Of a DNA stretch of 64,000 bases, positions 51,845-60,573 are shown in pieces. Position 1 is the first letter of the stretch. Every line of letters starts with the position of its first letter. The notes under the pieces were generated by a model. That model was not told the DNA's origin and ran no database searches. It was given only the letters and a program-made list of their open reading frames with translations. This stretch comes from Rhizobiales bacterium 2SD (GTDB lineage: Bacteria > Pseudomonadota > Alphaproteobacteria > Rhizobiales > Beijerinckiaceae): positions 213,719 to 277,718 of the forward strand of contig SCMY01000008.1 in NCBI GenBank assembly GCA_005502805.1. Direction: 5' to 3'. The position numbers were made by a program, and so were the translations under genes.

Positions 51845-52156
51845 ATGCGAGACTACAAATTTAGGCAGATTCGCCCGGACGCCTGCGTCGTCGAAATCCA
51901 GGGCCTGATTGGCGGGGCTCCATGCCCTGGGATGGAAAATGAGTATAAACATGATGATCGCATCCGCCAGCTCGAAGCTTGGCTGGCCGAGCGGCGTCTG
52001 CCCGCGGCCACGATCGTCAAGAAGTGGATGGTGTCTGCGGCTCTTAGTAGCTCTGAGCATGCCCGCGCCTGCTGCGGCGTATTTTCGCCGGGCGGACGGA
52101 GGAGCGATACCGCGAGCTTCTGCAAAATGGCCACCCGCCCCCCGTTGGAGCATTGA
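51845..52156 (+). CDS. Doubtful hypothetical ORF after the integrase
   Basis: A 103-residue frame. The first 60 residues (MRDYKFRQIRPDACVVEIQG, then DDRIRQLEAWLAERRLP) look like real helical protein; the remainder is low-quality and runs to a chance stop. It may be a fragment of a larger gene or an excisionase-like small ORF that lost its end. The 51708-52219 interval holds no other supported gene. Confidence 0.3.
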   Translation: MRDYKFRQIRPDACVVEIQGLIGGAPCPGMENEYKHDDRIRQLEAWLAERRLPAATIVKKWMVSAALSSSEHARACCGVFSPGGRRSDTASFCKMATRPPLEH

Positions 52157-52219
52157 ATCGATCTGAGGCACAGGCGCGCGCGGGGCGCGCGAAAAAGAGC
52201 TCTTGGGCTGTCGGGCTAG

Positions 52220-53161
52220 TTAGGGTTTCGGGCTGCAGGAGCCTAGGACCCGCTCTGCTGCCCGGTTGACGGTGCGGGCTGCGTATGTGGGATCGCGGTC
52301 TGATCGCGCGGCACGGAGCCACGATTCGATCACGGCTGGCGTCACGCCGGCTCGAAGGGCAACGCAGACAGCAAGCCAGTCGACCTCGCTCTCGCTGGCT
52401 CTTTGATGATCGCGCAGTCCTGCTCGAAGCTGATCGGCGACACGGCGGCGGGCGTAGGCGCGCAGACCATCGAGCTCACGAAACTCGCTCGGATCCGGGT
52501 TCGCCGCTTGCGGCGTTTCTCGCGGCACCGCCCCCGGCGCGGCGGGCTGTGCCTGTGTCCGCTCTGCCTGCATCACCTGCGTCAGAAGATCACCGGCCAA
52601 GGGCGCAACCAGTCCGGGACGGGCAGAAATGAGGCGAACGAAGGGGTAGCGGTCGCGATTGCAATAGGCCGGCTTTCTGTTCGTGAAACCGACCAGGCGT
52701 CCCGGCTGGGAGGGTGAGGATGCCCGCGGATCTGCGTTGAACCGTTCGATCAGCACACGGATTGCAGCACGCGCCACTGGAGGCGCTAGATGCTGCCCCA
52801 CGGGGATCAACCGTACCCACGCTTGGTAGTTGTCAGGCGATGTCTCGACGACGGCTGCGGGATCCAGGCCTTCAACCCCGAGCTTGTGAAGCGCGGGGCG
52901 ATCGAGGTCGTCCAGCAAAAGGATGCCTGGATGCTGATCGCTACTGGGGCCGCTGACGCGCACATAGATGTGGCTGCCACTAACATTGGCGGCTGCAGCC
53001 CGCGGCAGCGCCGCCATAAACTCTGGTATTGCGAGACCGTCGAGCCAGATTGCATATCCGCGGCTTGAATCTTTTGCCTTTTTGACCATGCCGAGGCTCA
53101 GGCGCGCGACAGCCAGCGCCTTCCAGAACTCCTGAATCGCTCGCAGACTGGCGGGATGCAT
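52220..53161 (-). CDS. RepB-type DNA primase domain protein
   Basis: A 313-residue protein of the RepB-primase family, which belongs to the archaeo-eukaryotic primase fold. HIYVRVSG..., ILLLDDLDRPALHKLG and VVETSPDNYQAWVRL are its consecutive conserved blocks; the DDLD acid pair and the following N-Y-Q-A-W belong to the active-site region. The C-terminal 100 residues form a helical extension. Such primases accompany relaxases on mobilizable elements and prime the transferred strand. Its ATG overlaps the stop of the upstream gene by one base (TGATG). Confidence 0.82.
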   Translation of the reverse strand: MHPASLRAIQEFWKALAVARLSLGMVKKAKDSSRGYAIWLDGLAIPEFMAALPRAAAANVSGSHIYVRVSGPSSDQHPGILLLDDLDRPALHKLGVEGLDPAAVVETSPDNYQAWVRLIPVGQHLAPPVARAAIRVLIERFNADPRASSPSQPGRLVGFTNRKPAYCNRDRYPFVRLISARPGLVAPLAGDLLTQVMQAERTQAQPAAPGAVPRETPQAANPDPSEFRELDGLRAYARRRVADQLRAGLRDHQRASESEVDWLAVCVALRAGVTPAVIESWLRAARSDRDPTYAARTVNRAAERVLGSCSPKP

Positions 53162-53814
53162 CAGACGGCCAAGCCCGGGATGCGCTTGGTCAGCAGATGC
53201 TGGTAACGCGTGATCGCTCGCGCCAAATATGAGAGCGGCTGATTGGACCAGGCTGGCTGAACGGGCTCACCAAACGCATCCAGCACAACGAGCGCCGCAT
53301 CGGCGCAAACCAGCGCCGAAACCTCCATCTCGATCATCACCAGCCCACGCGCCGCATGCCGGTTGAGCCGACCGCTGGCAGCCTGCTGCTCAAGGTCGCG
53401 ATAGTCGGCCGGATACTCGATCAGAGGGTAAGCCAGACCGGTGGCAGCTGCGATCAGCACCTGCCGGGCAAGCGCTGATGTCGGCTTCGCCGCGTGGTGC
53501 TGACGTGCCAGTTCGAGATCGGCCAAGGCTTCCTTATTGAGCGCGAGCGCGGCCCGCACCTCGATGATGATATCGATCAGCGTGTGCCGCGAGGATGTCG
53601 CGGCTGTGACGTCCATGTCTATGTCGTCGGGGGGAGCGAACTCGTCACCCGACCAGTTACCGAAATCCTGCCCGCTCATGGGGTGCACCTCCATTTCGAG
53701 GCGATGGTCGCGCGGACGGATGAAAGTCACGAATGCGGCGCGGGCCCCGTCGCCGAACAGTCGAATGCATGCGGGCTTCTGGCTTTCGTCGGCGCGCCAC
53801 ATCTTCGCATTCAT
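53161..53814 (-). CDS. Element-borne hypothetical partner of the primase
   Basis: A 217-residue protein without signal peptide. The N-terminal third (KPACIRLFGDGARAAFVTFI) could be a small alpha/beta domain. An acidic stretch with DDIDMDVT follows, then a helical C-terminus (HTLIDIIIEVRAALALNKEA, RHAARGLVMIEMEVSALVCAD). It is coupled to the primase gene by TGATG and divergent from the relaxase operon across the candidate oriT. No family is known to me; position suggests a role in replication or transfer. Confidence 0.6.
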   Translation of the reverse strand: MNAKMWRADESQKPACIRLFGDGARAAFVTFIRPRDHRLEMEVHPMSGQDFGNWSGDEFAPPDDIDMDVTAATSSRHTLIDIIIEVRAALALNKEALADLELARQHHAAKPTSALARQVLIAAATGLAYPLIEYPADYRDLEQQAASGRLNRHAARGLVMIEMEVSALVCADAALVVLDAFGEPVQPAWSNQPLSYLARAITRYQHLLTKRIPGLAV

Positions 53815-53822
53815 GGGCTCAG

Positions 53823-53895
53823 CCAGCCGTGCATTTGATATCCGCGCGCTTCGCGCACTCCATCAAATGCCGCTGGTCAGGGGGGCATGCCCCCC
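53823..53895. other. Candidate origin of transfer (oriT)
   Basis: The interval between the divergent mobilization operons holds a long inverted repeat. CCAGC + GCATTTGAT (53823-53839) pair with ATCAAATGC + GCTGG (53862-53876); in the loop, GCGCG/CGCGC can pair. It is followed by a GGGGGG-CATG-CCCCCC palindrome (53880-53895). This matches the usual setting of oriT hairpins next to relaxase genes. The nic site cannot be placed by eye. Confidence 0.55.
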
Positions 53896-53927
53896 CGTGA
53901 ACCCCCAGACACGAATGCGAGGCTGAA

Positions 53928-54338
53928 ATGGGGCGTTCAACGCGGTCTGGGTCGAATGTGCGGGTCAAAACGCGCGCGGTCCTCGTGCGGCTTGTGGAGG
54001 CGCGCGAAGCCACGCTGCGAGAGCACGCAGCCAAGCGCGGCCTCTCCGCTGCCGCGCTCGTGCGCTACCTCATCGATACCGAGCTTGCCGCTGGCACGGC
54101 GGCAGCGTCCCGAAACCACGAACCTCCCGCCAGGCGTTTGGAGCCTGACGATGCCGCTGGCCTGCGAGCTCTTGCGATCGCAGTCGCGCGGGCCACGGGG
54201 GTTCTCATCATGACGGCCCAAGCCCTACGCAAGTGTCATTCGGCCCCTGAGCTGTACCGAGAGACTGAGGCCCAACTGGCCGAATTCCAGTCGCTGCTAG
54301 CGCCGATCAAACGCGCACTTGAGCACCTCGATCCATGA
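53928..54338 (+). CDS. MobC-like ribbon-helix-helix relaxase accessory protein
   Basis: A 136-residue protein. The short basic start (STRSGSNVRVKTRAVLVRL) and LREHAAKRGLSAAALVRYLIDTEL are typical of the beta-strand plus two helices of MobC/CopG-type DNA-binding proteins that load at oriT. The C-terminal helices (APELYRETEAQLAEFQSLLA) may give oligomerisation. It overlaps the relaxase gene by four bases (ATGA), so both are made together. The candidate oriT lies directly upstream. Confidence 0.75.
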   Translation: MGRSTRSGSNVRVKTRAVLVRLVEAREATLREHAAKRGLSAAALVRYLIDTELAAGTAAASRNHEPPARRLEPDDAAGLRALAIAVARATGVLIMTAQALRKCHSAPELYRETEAQLAEFQSLLAPIKRALEHLDP

Positions 54339-56242
54339 TCGGCAGTATCAACACATCCGCAGGAGGGCACCGGCTTGCTCTGCATCTCGACAACCGCGCT
54401 ACCAATGAAACGGTGCGCGTCACGCGAATCCAGGGGCTTGTTTCACAAACGATCGCCGAGGCTATGGCCGAGCTACAGAAGCTGGCGAAGGGTGCGCGCG
54501 CCGGTCATCCACTCGTTCATGCAGTTGCCAGCCCCCATCTCGAACTGACCGAAACGCAATGGGAAGATCACTGGAGCGAGATCGATTCCGAGTTCGGCCT
54601 CTGCGCACAGCCATTTGTCGAGGTCGAACACCGAAAGATCGGACTGGGCGGTCGCGTGGCTCCTCACCGGCACCGAATCTACCTCCGGATCCAGGTCGAC
54701 AGACGCGCCATTCCCATCGCCCACGCAGCACCGCGCTGCGAGAAGGTATCTCGGATCACTGAATTTGCGGTCGGCGAGCCGGCCGTCAGCGGACGCTTTA
54801 ACCGGACGGTCATCGCCGCACTCCGTCGTGAGGGCCGTCACAACGTCGCCGATCATCTCGTATCGCTGGGGTTCGATCGCGTCGCACGGCCCGTTGCGGC
54901 GTCGTCCAGCGAGCGACAACAGGCCGAGCGCAATCAGGATCTGGCTGCCGATGAAGTTTGGGCTCGCGCCTGGCGAGCCTGGATGCAAAGCCACGACGCG
55001 GTCGGCTTCATCGAGAACCTGCAACGGGAGCACCTTCTCGTCGCTCAGGGTGACAAGGGACCAGTCGTGGTGTCGCCAGGTGGCAGCGTCGCATCATTGA
55101 GGCGCGCGGTTGCGAACGGTGCAAGCCGGGCGGGCGCCGCCAAGCCGCGTCAGAAAGACATCATCGATCGGCTCCGCAATCTGGAATTGCCGACGCTTCA
55201 AGATGCCCGCCGCACCCTGCCAGCCACGTTCGATCCGGGAATTTGCGGGCATGTGGGCGACAACCGTTGGCCCTTGCATTCTTCGCAGTCCACCGTCGTG
55301 GAGCGGTCGAGCGAGGTGCAGGACCCACCGGTGCTCGTCGGGGCATCGGTAGTACCCGAACCAGAGCCCGCTCCGATTGCCCCGTCCCCTGCGCAGCAAG
55401 CTGCACTCGACCATTTCATGGACATGCTCTCGGGTGGGGCTGCACTTGCAGTCCGGGCCGCCCGAGAGGATGCCGCCGCCAAAGCGAAGCTCGAACTGAA
55501 CAGGATCCGGCAGAACGAGGCTCGCAAGCGTGTCCAAGCCGACGTCAAGAAGGCCATCGCCCAGGTCAATGACCTAGAAGCTCCGACCCTGAGCGTGCCG
55601 TCATGGCGTGACAGTTACAAGGCAGAGCTCGCGGGCCTGCCTGCCGATCTCGGCGCACTTATTCGGTGGGTCGAGCGGCGCGACTCTAAAAAGACGATCA
55701 TTCACCTAGCGAACAAGGAACTGGTTGAGACCTCGCCGGGCTCAGCAATCTCGACAGGGCAATCGGCCGCCGCCACTGCCATCATGATCGCGCACGCTCG
55801 CAAGATGGGCTGGCCATCTGTTCACATCAGCGGCGGCACAGCGCAATGGCGAACCATGACTGCCAGGCGCCTCGTTCGCGCCGGAGTAGCTGTCGCGAAT
55901 TCGGAGCTTCAGAAGATCGCCGCAGAGGAAGCTGCCGCAGTCAGCCGAGCCAAGCGCATCATCACACGCTGGAAGCGCGCAAGGCAGTTGCTGAACGAGG
56001 AACCCGACGATCAATACGCGCGACGTGCGTTTCTCGCGATGCTGCAATTGCTGCGAGCGGAGCCGCTCGGTCGCGAACTGATGCCACGGCGGGACCGCTT
56101 CATGTTGGATTTCGACCTCGCTCAACTTGAGAAGCGCGAGTACCTGTTGGAAGGTACGAGTCTTTCGATCGAGCAGTTCGAGACATATGCCTTAGGGTTG
56201 ACAGACGTGGACAGGGATATGCCCCTCGCGCGAACATTCTAG
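54335..56242 (+). CDS. Relaxase (MobA/VirD2-like)
   Basis: A 635-residue mobilization endonuclease. The relaxase domain covers the first 130 residues: HPLVHAVASPHLELTETQWEDHW is the conserved strand-helix, and the metal-binding His cluster is EHRKIG then HRHRI (residues 111-115), the third relaxase motif. Catalytic Tyr cannot be assigned with certainty; the N-terminus lacks a Tyr where many MobA proteins have one. After residue 330 the chain is helical and charged, as in large accessory domains of rhizobial relaxases. Operon with MobC-like. Confidence 0.8.
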   Translation: MIGSINTSAGGHRLALHLDNRATNETVRVTRIQGLVSQTIAEAMAELQKLAKGARAGHPLVHAVASPHLELTETQWEDHWSEIDSEFGLCAQPFVEVEHRKIGLGGRVAPHRHRIYLRIQVDRRAIPIAHAAPRCEKVSRITEFAVGEPAVSGRFNRTVIAALRREGRHNVADHLVSLGFDRVARPVAASSSERQQAERNQDLAADEVWARAWRAWMQSHDAVGFIENLQREHLLVAQGDKGPVVVSPGGSVASLRRAVANGASRAGAAKPRQKDIIDRLRNLELPTLQDARRTLPATFDPGICGHVGDNRWPLHSSQSTVVERSSEVQDPPVLVGASVVPEPEPAPIAPSPAQQAALDHFMDMLSGGAALAVRAAREDAAAKAKLELNRIRQNEARKRVQADVKKAIAQVNDLEAPTLSVPSWRDSYKAELAGLPADLGALIRWVERRDSKKTIIHLANKELVETSPGSAISTGQSAAATAIMIAHARKMGWPSVHISGGTAQWRTMTARRLVRAGVAVANSELQKIAAEEAAAVSRAKRIITRWKRARQLLNEEPDDQYARRAFLAMLQLLRAEPLGRELMPRRDRFMLDFDLAQLEKREYLLEGTSLSIEQFETYALGLTDVDRDMPLARTF

Positions 56243-56543
56243 CGCGGCCTGCTCACAACAATCGCCTTGCCAGAGGCTAAAGTCTAAGTACTCGTCCATG
56301 ATGCGTGGCCTGCGGCCAGGTACAAGAACGCCATTCCGGTCGCCCGCGATGGATGTCGATCGAAATTCCGTGTCGACCCTCGAGGCGCGTTAACGCTGTT
56401 ATTCATATTAGATTGCCTGCAGCAGCAGCCTATATGAGAATCTATGTCTTGGTTCGGGCATCTCGCCCGAATCGAGGCGGCCGCCGGCTCGTTTGCAGAC
56501 GAATCCGACGGCCTGACCACTCTGTATCGGCGAAGGATACATC
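56243..56543. other. Non-coding interval before the cargo module
   Basis: No gene is supported. A 7-bp hairpin TTCGGGC-atctc-GCCCGAA (56453-56471) and AT-rich promoter-like tracts (TATTAGAT, TATATG) occur here. They may drive the next three genes. Confidence 0.45.
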
Positions 56544-57602
56544 ATGGCTGAGCCTTACTACCACGGCGCCCCCGGCGTCGAGCAATACCCTGTGCGTCGA
56601 TCAAACGAGCAGGTCCCGCCGAATTCCGGCTTTGCGTCGCCGCAGCATGTAAGCTTTGCGGTTCCGCGGCAGACCCAGATCATCGTGCCTCTGATCTTCG
56701 TGCCGCGGCTCTACATCGGTTCGCCCGCTGAGATCGCGGGTCTGCTCTCGGCTCCCGCGCTTCAAGCCGCTGGCGCCTATCTCTTCCTGCGCCCGGCGAC
56801 GCCGCTCGACCGCGCCGAAATTCGAATCGGCGAAGGCCGCAACGTGGCGATGCGCTTGCAACAGAGTATCGACGGCTGGTTGCATGCCGGGTTTTCGGTG
56901 GCGATCATCATCGCTTGCGACCATCCGGGATTCTCTAAGGAGCTCGCCGAGACCTTGGAATTGAGGCTGACGTCGCGTGTCGAAAGCACCGGCCACATCA
57001 AGGTCCTGCGCGATCGTGCGCCCAAGGTCCGTCATCTTTCGGTCGGCGAACACCGCGCGGTCGACGACATGCTGGGGGTTGTGACGCAGGAACTGGAGCG
57101 GCTCGGGCTCAGCTTCCTTTCTCCGAGGCGGGTGGCTGTTCAGCAGACTCAGAAGCCGTTCGTGGCGGCGGCGCCCAAGGGCCGCGATCTGGTCAGCGCG
57201 ATGCTCGGACGTTTGGACCGGACCCGCCCTCCCTCTTTCGTGACTGCACCGCCTCTGCGCGCTCAGGAGATGGTTCGCCACAAGCCGTGCCAGACTCCCT
57301 GGCAGGCTCAGCACTACGTTCTGCACTATGACGGGCTGCAGGGCGCGCTGCAGAAGCGTGGCCCCCAGCGCTTCGAGATTGCGGCTGGCACGCAGGTGTC
57401 GCCGGCAGAGGTGCCGGCGCTCGCGCAGAAGTACCGCGCGATCCGCAAGGACCTGCTCGCGGAGGGCTTGATTGGCCCCGACCGCGAGCGTGGCGAAGGC
57501 CTCCGCGTGCTGCGCCCGATCGTCGTTAAGTCCGGCGCCATCGCAGCTGCCATTGTCAGCGGGTCCACCAAGTCGTCGACCCGCGTCTGGCGCCCGGCCT
57601 GA
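56544..57602 (+). CDS. Cargo protein of unknown function (module gene 1)
   Basis: A 352-residue soluble protein. After an unstructured start (MAEPYYHGAPGVEQYPVRRS) comes an alpha/beta stretch (QIIVPLIFVPRLYIGSPAEI, AAGAYLFLRPATPLDRAEIR, then SVAIIIACDHPGFSKELAETLELRL). A second half with helix-rich segments follows (QRFEIAAGTQVSPAEVPALA). No domain or motif is recognised. It heads a same-strand module of three genes (88 and 13 bases apart), so a joint function with the AAA+ protein is likely. Confidence 0.7.
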   Translation: MAEPYYHGAPGVEQYPVRRSNEQVPPNSGFASPQHVSFAVPRQTQIIVPLIFVPRLYIGSPAEIAGLLSAPALQAAGAYLFLRPATPLDRAEIRIGEGRNVAMRLQQSIDGWLHAGFSVAIIIACDHPGFSKELAETLELRLTSRVESTGHIKVLRDRAPKVRHLSVGEHRAVDDMLGVVTQELERLGLSFLSPRRVAVQQTQKPFVAAAPKGRDLVSAMLGRLDRTRPPSFVTAPPLRAQEMVRHKPCQTPWQAQHYVLHYDGLQGALQKRGPQRFEIAAGTQVSPAEVPALAQKYRAIRKDLLAEGLIGPDRERGEGLRVLRPIVVKSGAIAAAIVSGSTKSSTRVWRPA

Positions 57603-57690
57603 GATTAGGTCGCGCTCCTCCAAGCCATTCCCTTTCTTCCGCCATTGACGTCGCCACAGCCCATGGGGCAGCCGGCGCAAAGGAACCCCC

Positions 57691-58164
57691 ATGTCCGAAC
57701 ACTTCGAGGATTTCACTCTCCCCGCTGTCTGCCTGACCTGCACACCGCCTCATTGGTGGGGCGCACTTGCTCCAGAAGACTGGACCCCTGATGCCCGCTG
57801 GGGCCTGTCAGATCGCGTCCTCGAGCCGCTCGAACTGTTGTTTGACCGCCGTTGGTCGCAGGCCCGGGCCGGCGACGCTGCCGCCGCCATCGCACTCTCG
57901 ATGGAGTACGATCGCGACGAGGTGCACCCGGCGCTTCGCAGCGCGATGATGTCCGTGCTGGTCGCCAACGCCCTGCTTGGATCGCCGGCGGCCCGGGTCG
58001 TCCTGATCCACATCCTGTCCAGACGGAGCCGCCACAATGCATCCTTTGACCACGCCCTTCAGGGCTGGGTGAGGCTGGACCGCGTTCTCAGCGTTGACGC
58101 AGCCAAGCCAGTCGCGGCGTACGACGAGGCCGCCGCTGCCGCCTCCTGCAGCACGTCGAACTGA
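57691..58164 (+). CDS. Cargo protein of unknown function (module gene 2)
   Basis: A 157-residue acidic, Trp-rich protein (TLPAVCLTCTPPHWWGALAP, DWTPDARWGLSDRVLEPLE), helical in its second half (ALRSAMMSVLVANALLGSPA). A C-L-T-C pair is near the N-terminus. It ends 13 bases before the AAA+ ATPase gene. No family is recognised; its small size between the two larger genes suggests an adaptor. Confidence 0.62.
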   Translation: MSEHFEDFTLPAVCLTCTPPHWWGALAPEDWTPDARWGLSDRVLEPLELLFDRRWSQARAGDAAAAIALSMEYDRDEVHPALRSAMMSVLVANALLGSPAARVVLIHILSRRSRHNASFDHALQGWVRLDRVLSVDAAKPVAAYDEAAAAASCSTSN

Positions 58165-58177
58165 GCGGGGCCGCGTG

Positions 58178-59698
58178 ATGAACGACCTAGAAGATTTCGA
58201 CTTGGACGTGAGCATCGGTTCCGCCAACGATGCGGCCGAGGCCGACCGCGACGATCCCATTGCCAATCTGCCCCGCCTGATCAGGCTCGGCCTCGGGACC
58301 ACGGGCGGCCGCAAGCTCGTTCGCGAGCGTGTCGCCGCCGAGATCATGGAACTCGCTCCGGAGATTAAGCCCAAGATTGAGGCCTGGCTCTCGAAGCCCG
58401 GCGACGCACCAATGAACGCGCTGGTGAAGCGCCTCGATCTGATGAGCGTTCAGAACGACCAGCCCGTGTTGAAAGCCCTTGCCAATGGGGTGCTGATGAT
58501 CTCGTTGACGCCGTTCACCCGCCATCGCAACGGCCACGCACGCGTCGCTCTGGCACTGAAGCTGGCATATGATGGATTGCCATTCGACCTGGACCTGGAA
58601 ATCAGGTCCGAGGCCGCGAAGCTGCTGATCGGCTGGTCGATGGTTGCGGGAGGAGCCTATACTGCGACGCGCTATTCGCATGCGATCGACATGTGCCCGT
58701 CCCTCGCACGCTCTGCTTTCGAAGACATGACCAACCTGATCTTCAAGGATGCGAAAGAAAAGGCTGAACAGATCGCCAGCAAGGGGCCGGCAGCGGGCGG
58801 CCTCGCCAAAATCGCTGGATCGAAGTCCCTGCGGATGATTCCGGCCGGCCATCTCCTGGTCTGCTCACAGCCGACCGGACACAAGGCTGCGGGTTTGATT
58901 ACGGGTATCGCGCACATCGTGGGGCAGCCCGTCCCCCTCGTCAGTACGCCCGATCTGGCGCAGGTCAGACGCGAGCTCACCGGGGAGTTCCCGCATCTCG
59001 TCCCGACGATCGACCGTCTACTGTCCGAGCTGGTGGGGCGGGAGTTCGTGAGCTTCAAGCCGCTGGTCCTGGTGGGGCCACCCGGTGCCGGTAAGTCGCG
59101 ACTAGTCCGTCGGCTGGCGGAGGCACTGCGCATCGGAGTATGGCGCACGGCCGCGTCGACCGCCGACGGCGGAGCCCTCGGCGGTACCGACAGGCGCTGG
59201 TCTAGCACCCAGCCATGCCACCCACTTCTCGCGATCGCGGCAAGCCGCCATGCCAACCCCATTGTCATGCTGGACGAGATCGAGAAGGCGCCAACCAGGA
59301 GCGATTTCGGGCGGCTTTGGGATGTGCTGCTGTCGATGCTGGAGCCCGAGACAGCAAAACGCTTCCTCGATCCATCGCTTCAGGTTGAGTGCGATCTCTC
59401 CATGGTCTCGTTCGTCGCGACAGCCAACAGCCTAGGTCCGCTGCCCGCCCCACTCCGCGACCGGATGCGCGCCATTCCAGTCCCTGAGCCCTCAGCGTCA
59501 GACCTCGACACGCTGCTGCCGATCGTAAAGAACGACGTGGCGCGCGAGCGGGGCATCGATCCGGTTTGGGTCGAACCGCTGGACGGCACCGAACTCGCGC
59601 TCATCGCCGAGCATTGGCACGGTGGTTCGCTGCGCCAGCTCCGCCGCATCGTAGAGACCGTGATGATCGCGCGCGAGGTCGACCGGACGAGGCATTAG
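58178..59698 (+). CDS. Lon-like AAA+ ATPase without protease domain (module gene 3)
   Basis: A 506-residue protein. The N-terminal 260 residues are helical and of unknown fold. The AAA+ domain then has Walker A GPPGAGKS (300-307), the pore-loop region with GGALGGTDRRWSSTQPCHPL, Walker B IVMLDEIEK (about 362-370), sensor 1 Asn in ATANSLG (N417), a candidate Arg finger in PLRDRMRAI and sensor 2 in GSLRQLRRIVE. The order and spacing are like the Lon ATPase core, but the LAN domain and the Ser-Lys protease are absent. It resembles an unfoldase or remodelling ATPase. Last gene of the module. Confidence 0.82.
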   Translation: MNDLEDFDLDVSIGSANDAAEADRDDPIANLPRLIRLGLGTTGGRKLVRERVAAEIMELAPEIKPKIEAWLSKPGDAPMNALVKRLDLMSVQNDQPVLKALANGVLMISLTPFTRHRNGHARVALALKLAYDGLPFDLDLEIRSEAAKLLIGWSMVAGGAYTATRYSHAIDMCPSLARSAFEDMTNLIFKDAKEKAEQIASKGPAAGGLAKIAGSKSLRMIPAGHLLVCSQPTGHKAAGLITGIAHIVGQPVPLVSTPDLAQVRRELTGEFPHLVPTIDRLLSELVGREFVSFKPLVLVGPPGAGKSRLVRRLAEALRIGVWRTAASTADGGALGGTDRRWSSTQPCHPLLAIAASRHANPIVMLDEIEKAPTRSDFGRLWDVLLSMLEPETAKRFLDPSLQVECDLSMVSFVATANSLGPLPAPLRDRMRAIPVPEPSASDLDTLLPIVKNDVARERGIDPVWVEPLDGTELALIAEHWHGGSLRQLRRIVETVMIAREVDRTRH

Positions 59699-59934
59699 GA
59701 AGGCGCGAGCTGCCGCTCGGAAGCAATGTCGGCGTCAATTCGCCATGCTGCCGAGCGCCAGCGCCGACATCTGTGCACTTCCAGAGTTGGCCCCTTGCTG
59801 ACCTTGTGAAAGTCCGCTTCCTGGCAATCTAATTGGGATGCTGCCGGAGAAGAGGCGCAAGTTGAACGGATCGCTATGCCCTCCTGTCCGGGCTGGATGG
59901 GGCCAGATCGCGAGGCTCGACGCCCGGTTCGTCA
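59699..59934. other. Interval between the module and transposase debris
   Basis: No gene is supported. The interval leads into the Tn3-family fragment; no clear terminator or attachment repeat was found. Confidence 0.4.
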
Positions 59935-60129
59935 TTGATCCCAGCCCGGGTGTTACCCCCGCTTGCCTGGCTGAAAGCTGTTCCTGTCGCGACAAAACTC
60001 ATTCATGTCCGGCAGATTCTCGATCACCTGCGTACCGTGCGAGCCATGGGCATCTCTGCCAGAGTTGGTGAGGTCATCCATCCGGACCGCTATCGCCAGT
60101 TCGGCGGCATACGACCTTGTATGAGATAG
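59935..60129 (+). pseudogene. Tn3-family transposase fragment
   Basis: A 64-codon piece beginning at a TTG. The run TKLIHVRQILDHLRTVRAMG followed by EVIHPDRYRQF is the end of the N-terminal region of Tn3-family transposases (DUF4158-like). The catalytic DDE part and the inverted repeats are absent. The reading frame breaks after YRQF at GGIRPCMR. It is debris of a former insertion. Confidence 0.7.
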
Positions 60130-60212
60130 GGACGATGGCGTGCGTGGTCGCGTCCCTAGTGATGGTATAGGTGACGGCTATGACCGTCGCTCGCCGGCTT
60201 TAGCCCGGCTGG

Positions 60213-60573
60213 TCAGGCTGCGACGCTTGGCAGACTAACAAGGGGAACATCGCCGATCGGGGCGATGCTTTCCAGCGTAATGTAGCGGGCGCGCTGGACG
60301 GCCCATTCGTCGCTCTGTTCGAGCAGGATTGCGCCGATGACCTTGGTGCCGCGCTTGGTCCCGCCGTTGAGGCGCTCCAGCGGATTGGTCGGATGCAGCT
60401 TGGCGCGGTGCTGCGTCGGGAAGATCATATAGACCTGCACGTCGGTCTCGGCGACATCCATCAGTGCCGCGAGCTTGGAGGCGGTCGGCCTGAGCTGATC
60501 GGCGAGACCTTACGCCATTGCTGGCTGGCGGCCATGGCGTCGTCCTGGGCGAAGGCGGTGACGATGATCCGGT
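60213..60573 (-). pseudogene. IS256-family transposase 3' fragment
   Basis: The C-terminal part of an IS256-type transposase: HRAKLHPTNPLERLNGG, LLEQSDEWAVQRARYITLES and PLVSLPSVAA. Upstream, VTAFAQDDAMAASQQWRKV is in another frame, so a frameshift lies near 60508. About twelve residues are missing inside the ...TKVIG/AILLEQ... junction. It has no intact N-terminus and stops exactly at the L,D-transpeptidase 3' end. Confidence 0.85.

Noticed and set aside
51743..52171. 142-codon minus-strand frame after the integrase
   Set aside because: Low-complexity composition and no start-site support; the opposite-strand frame is slightly better but still doubtful.
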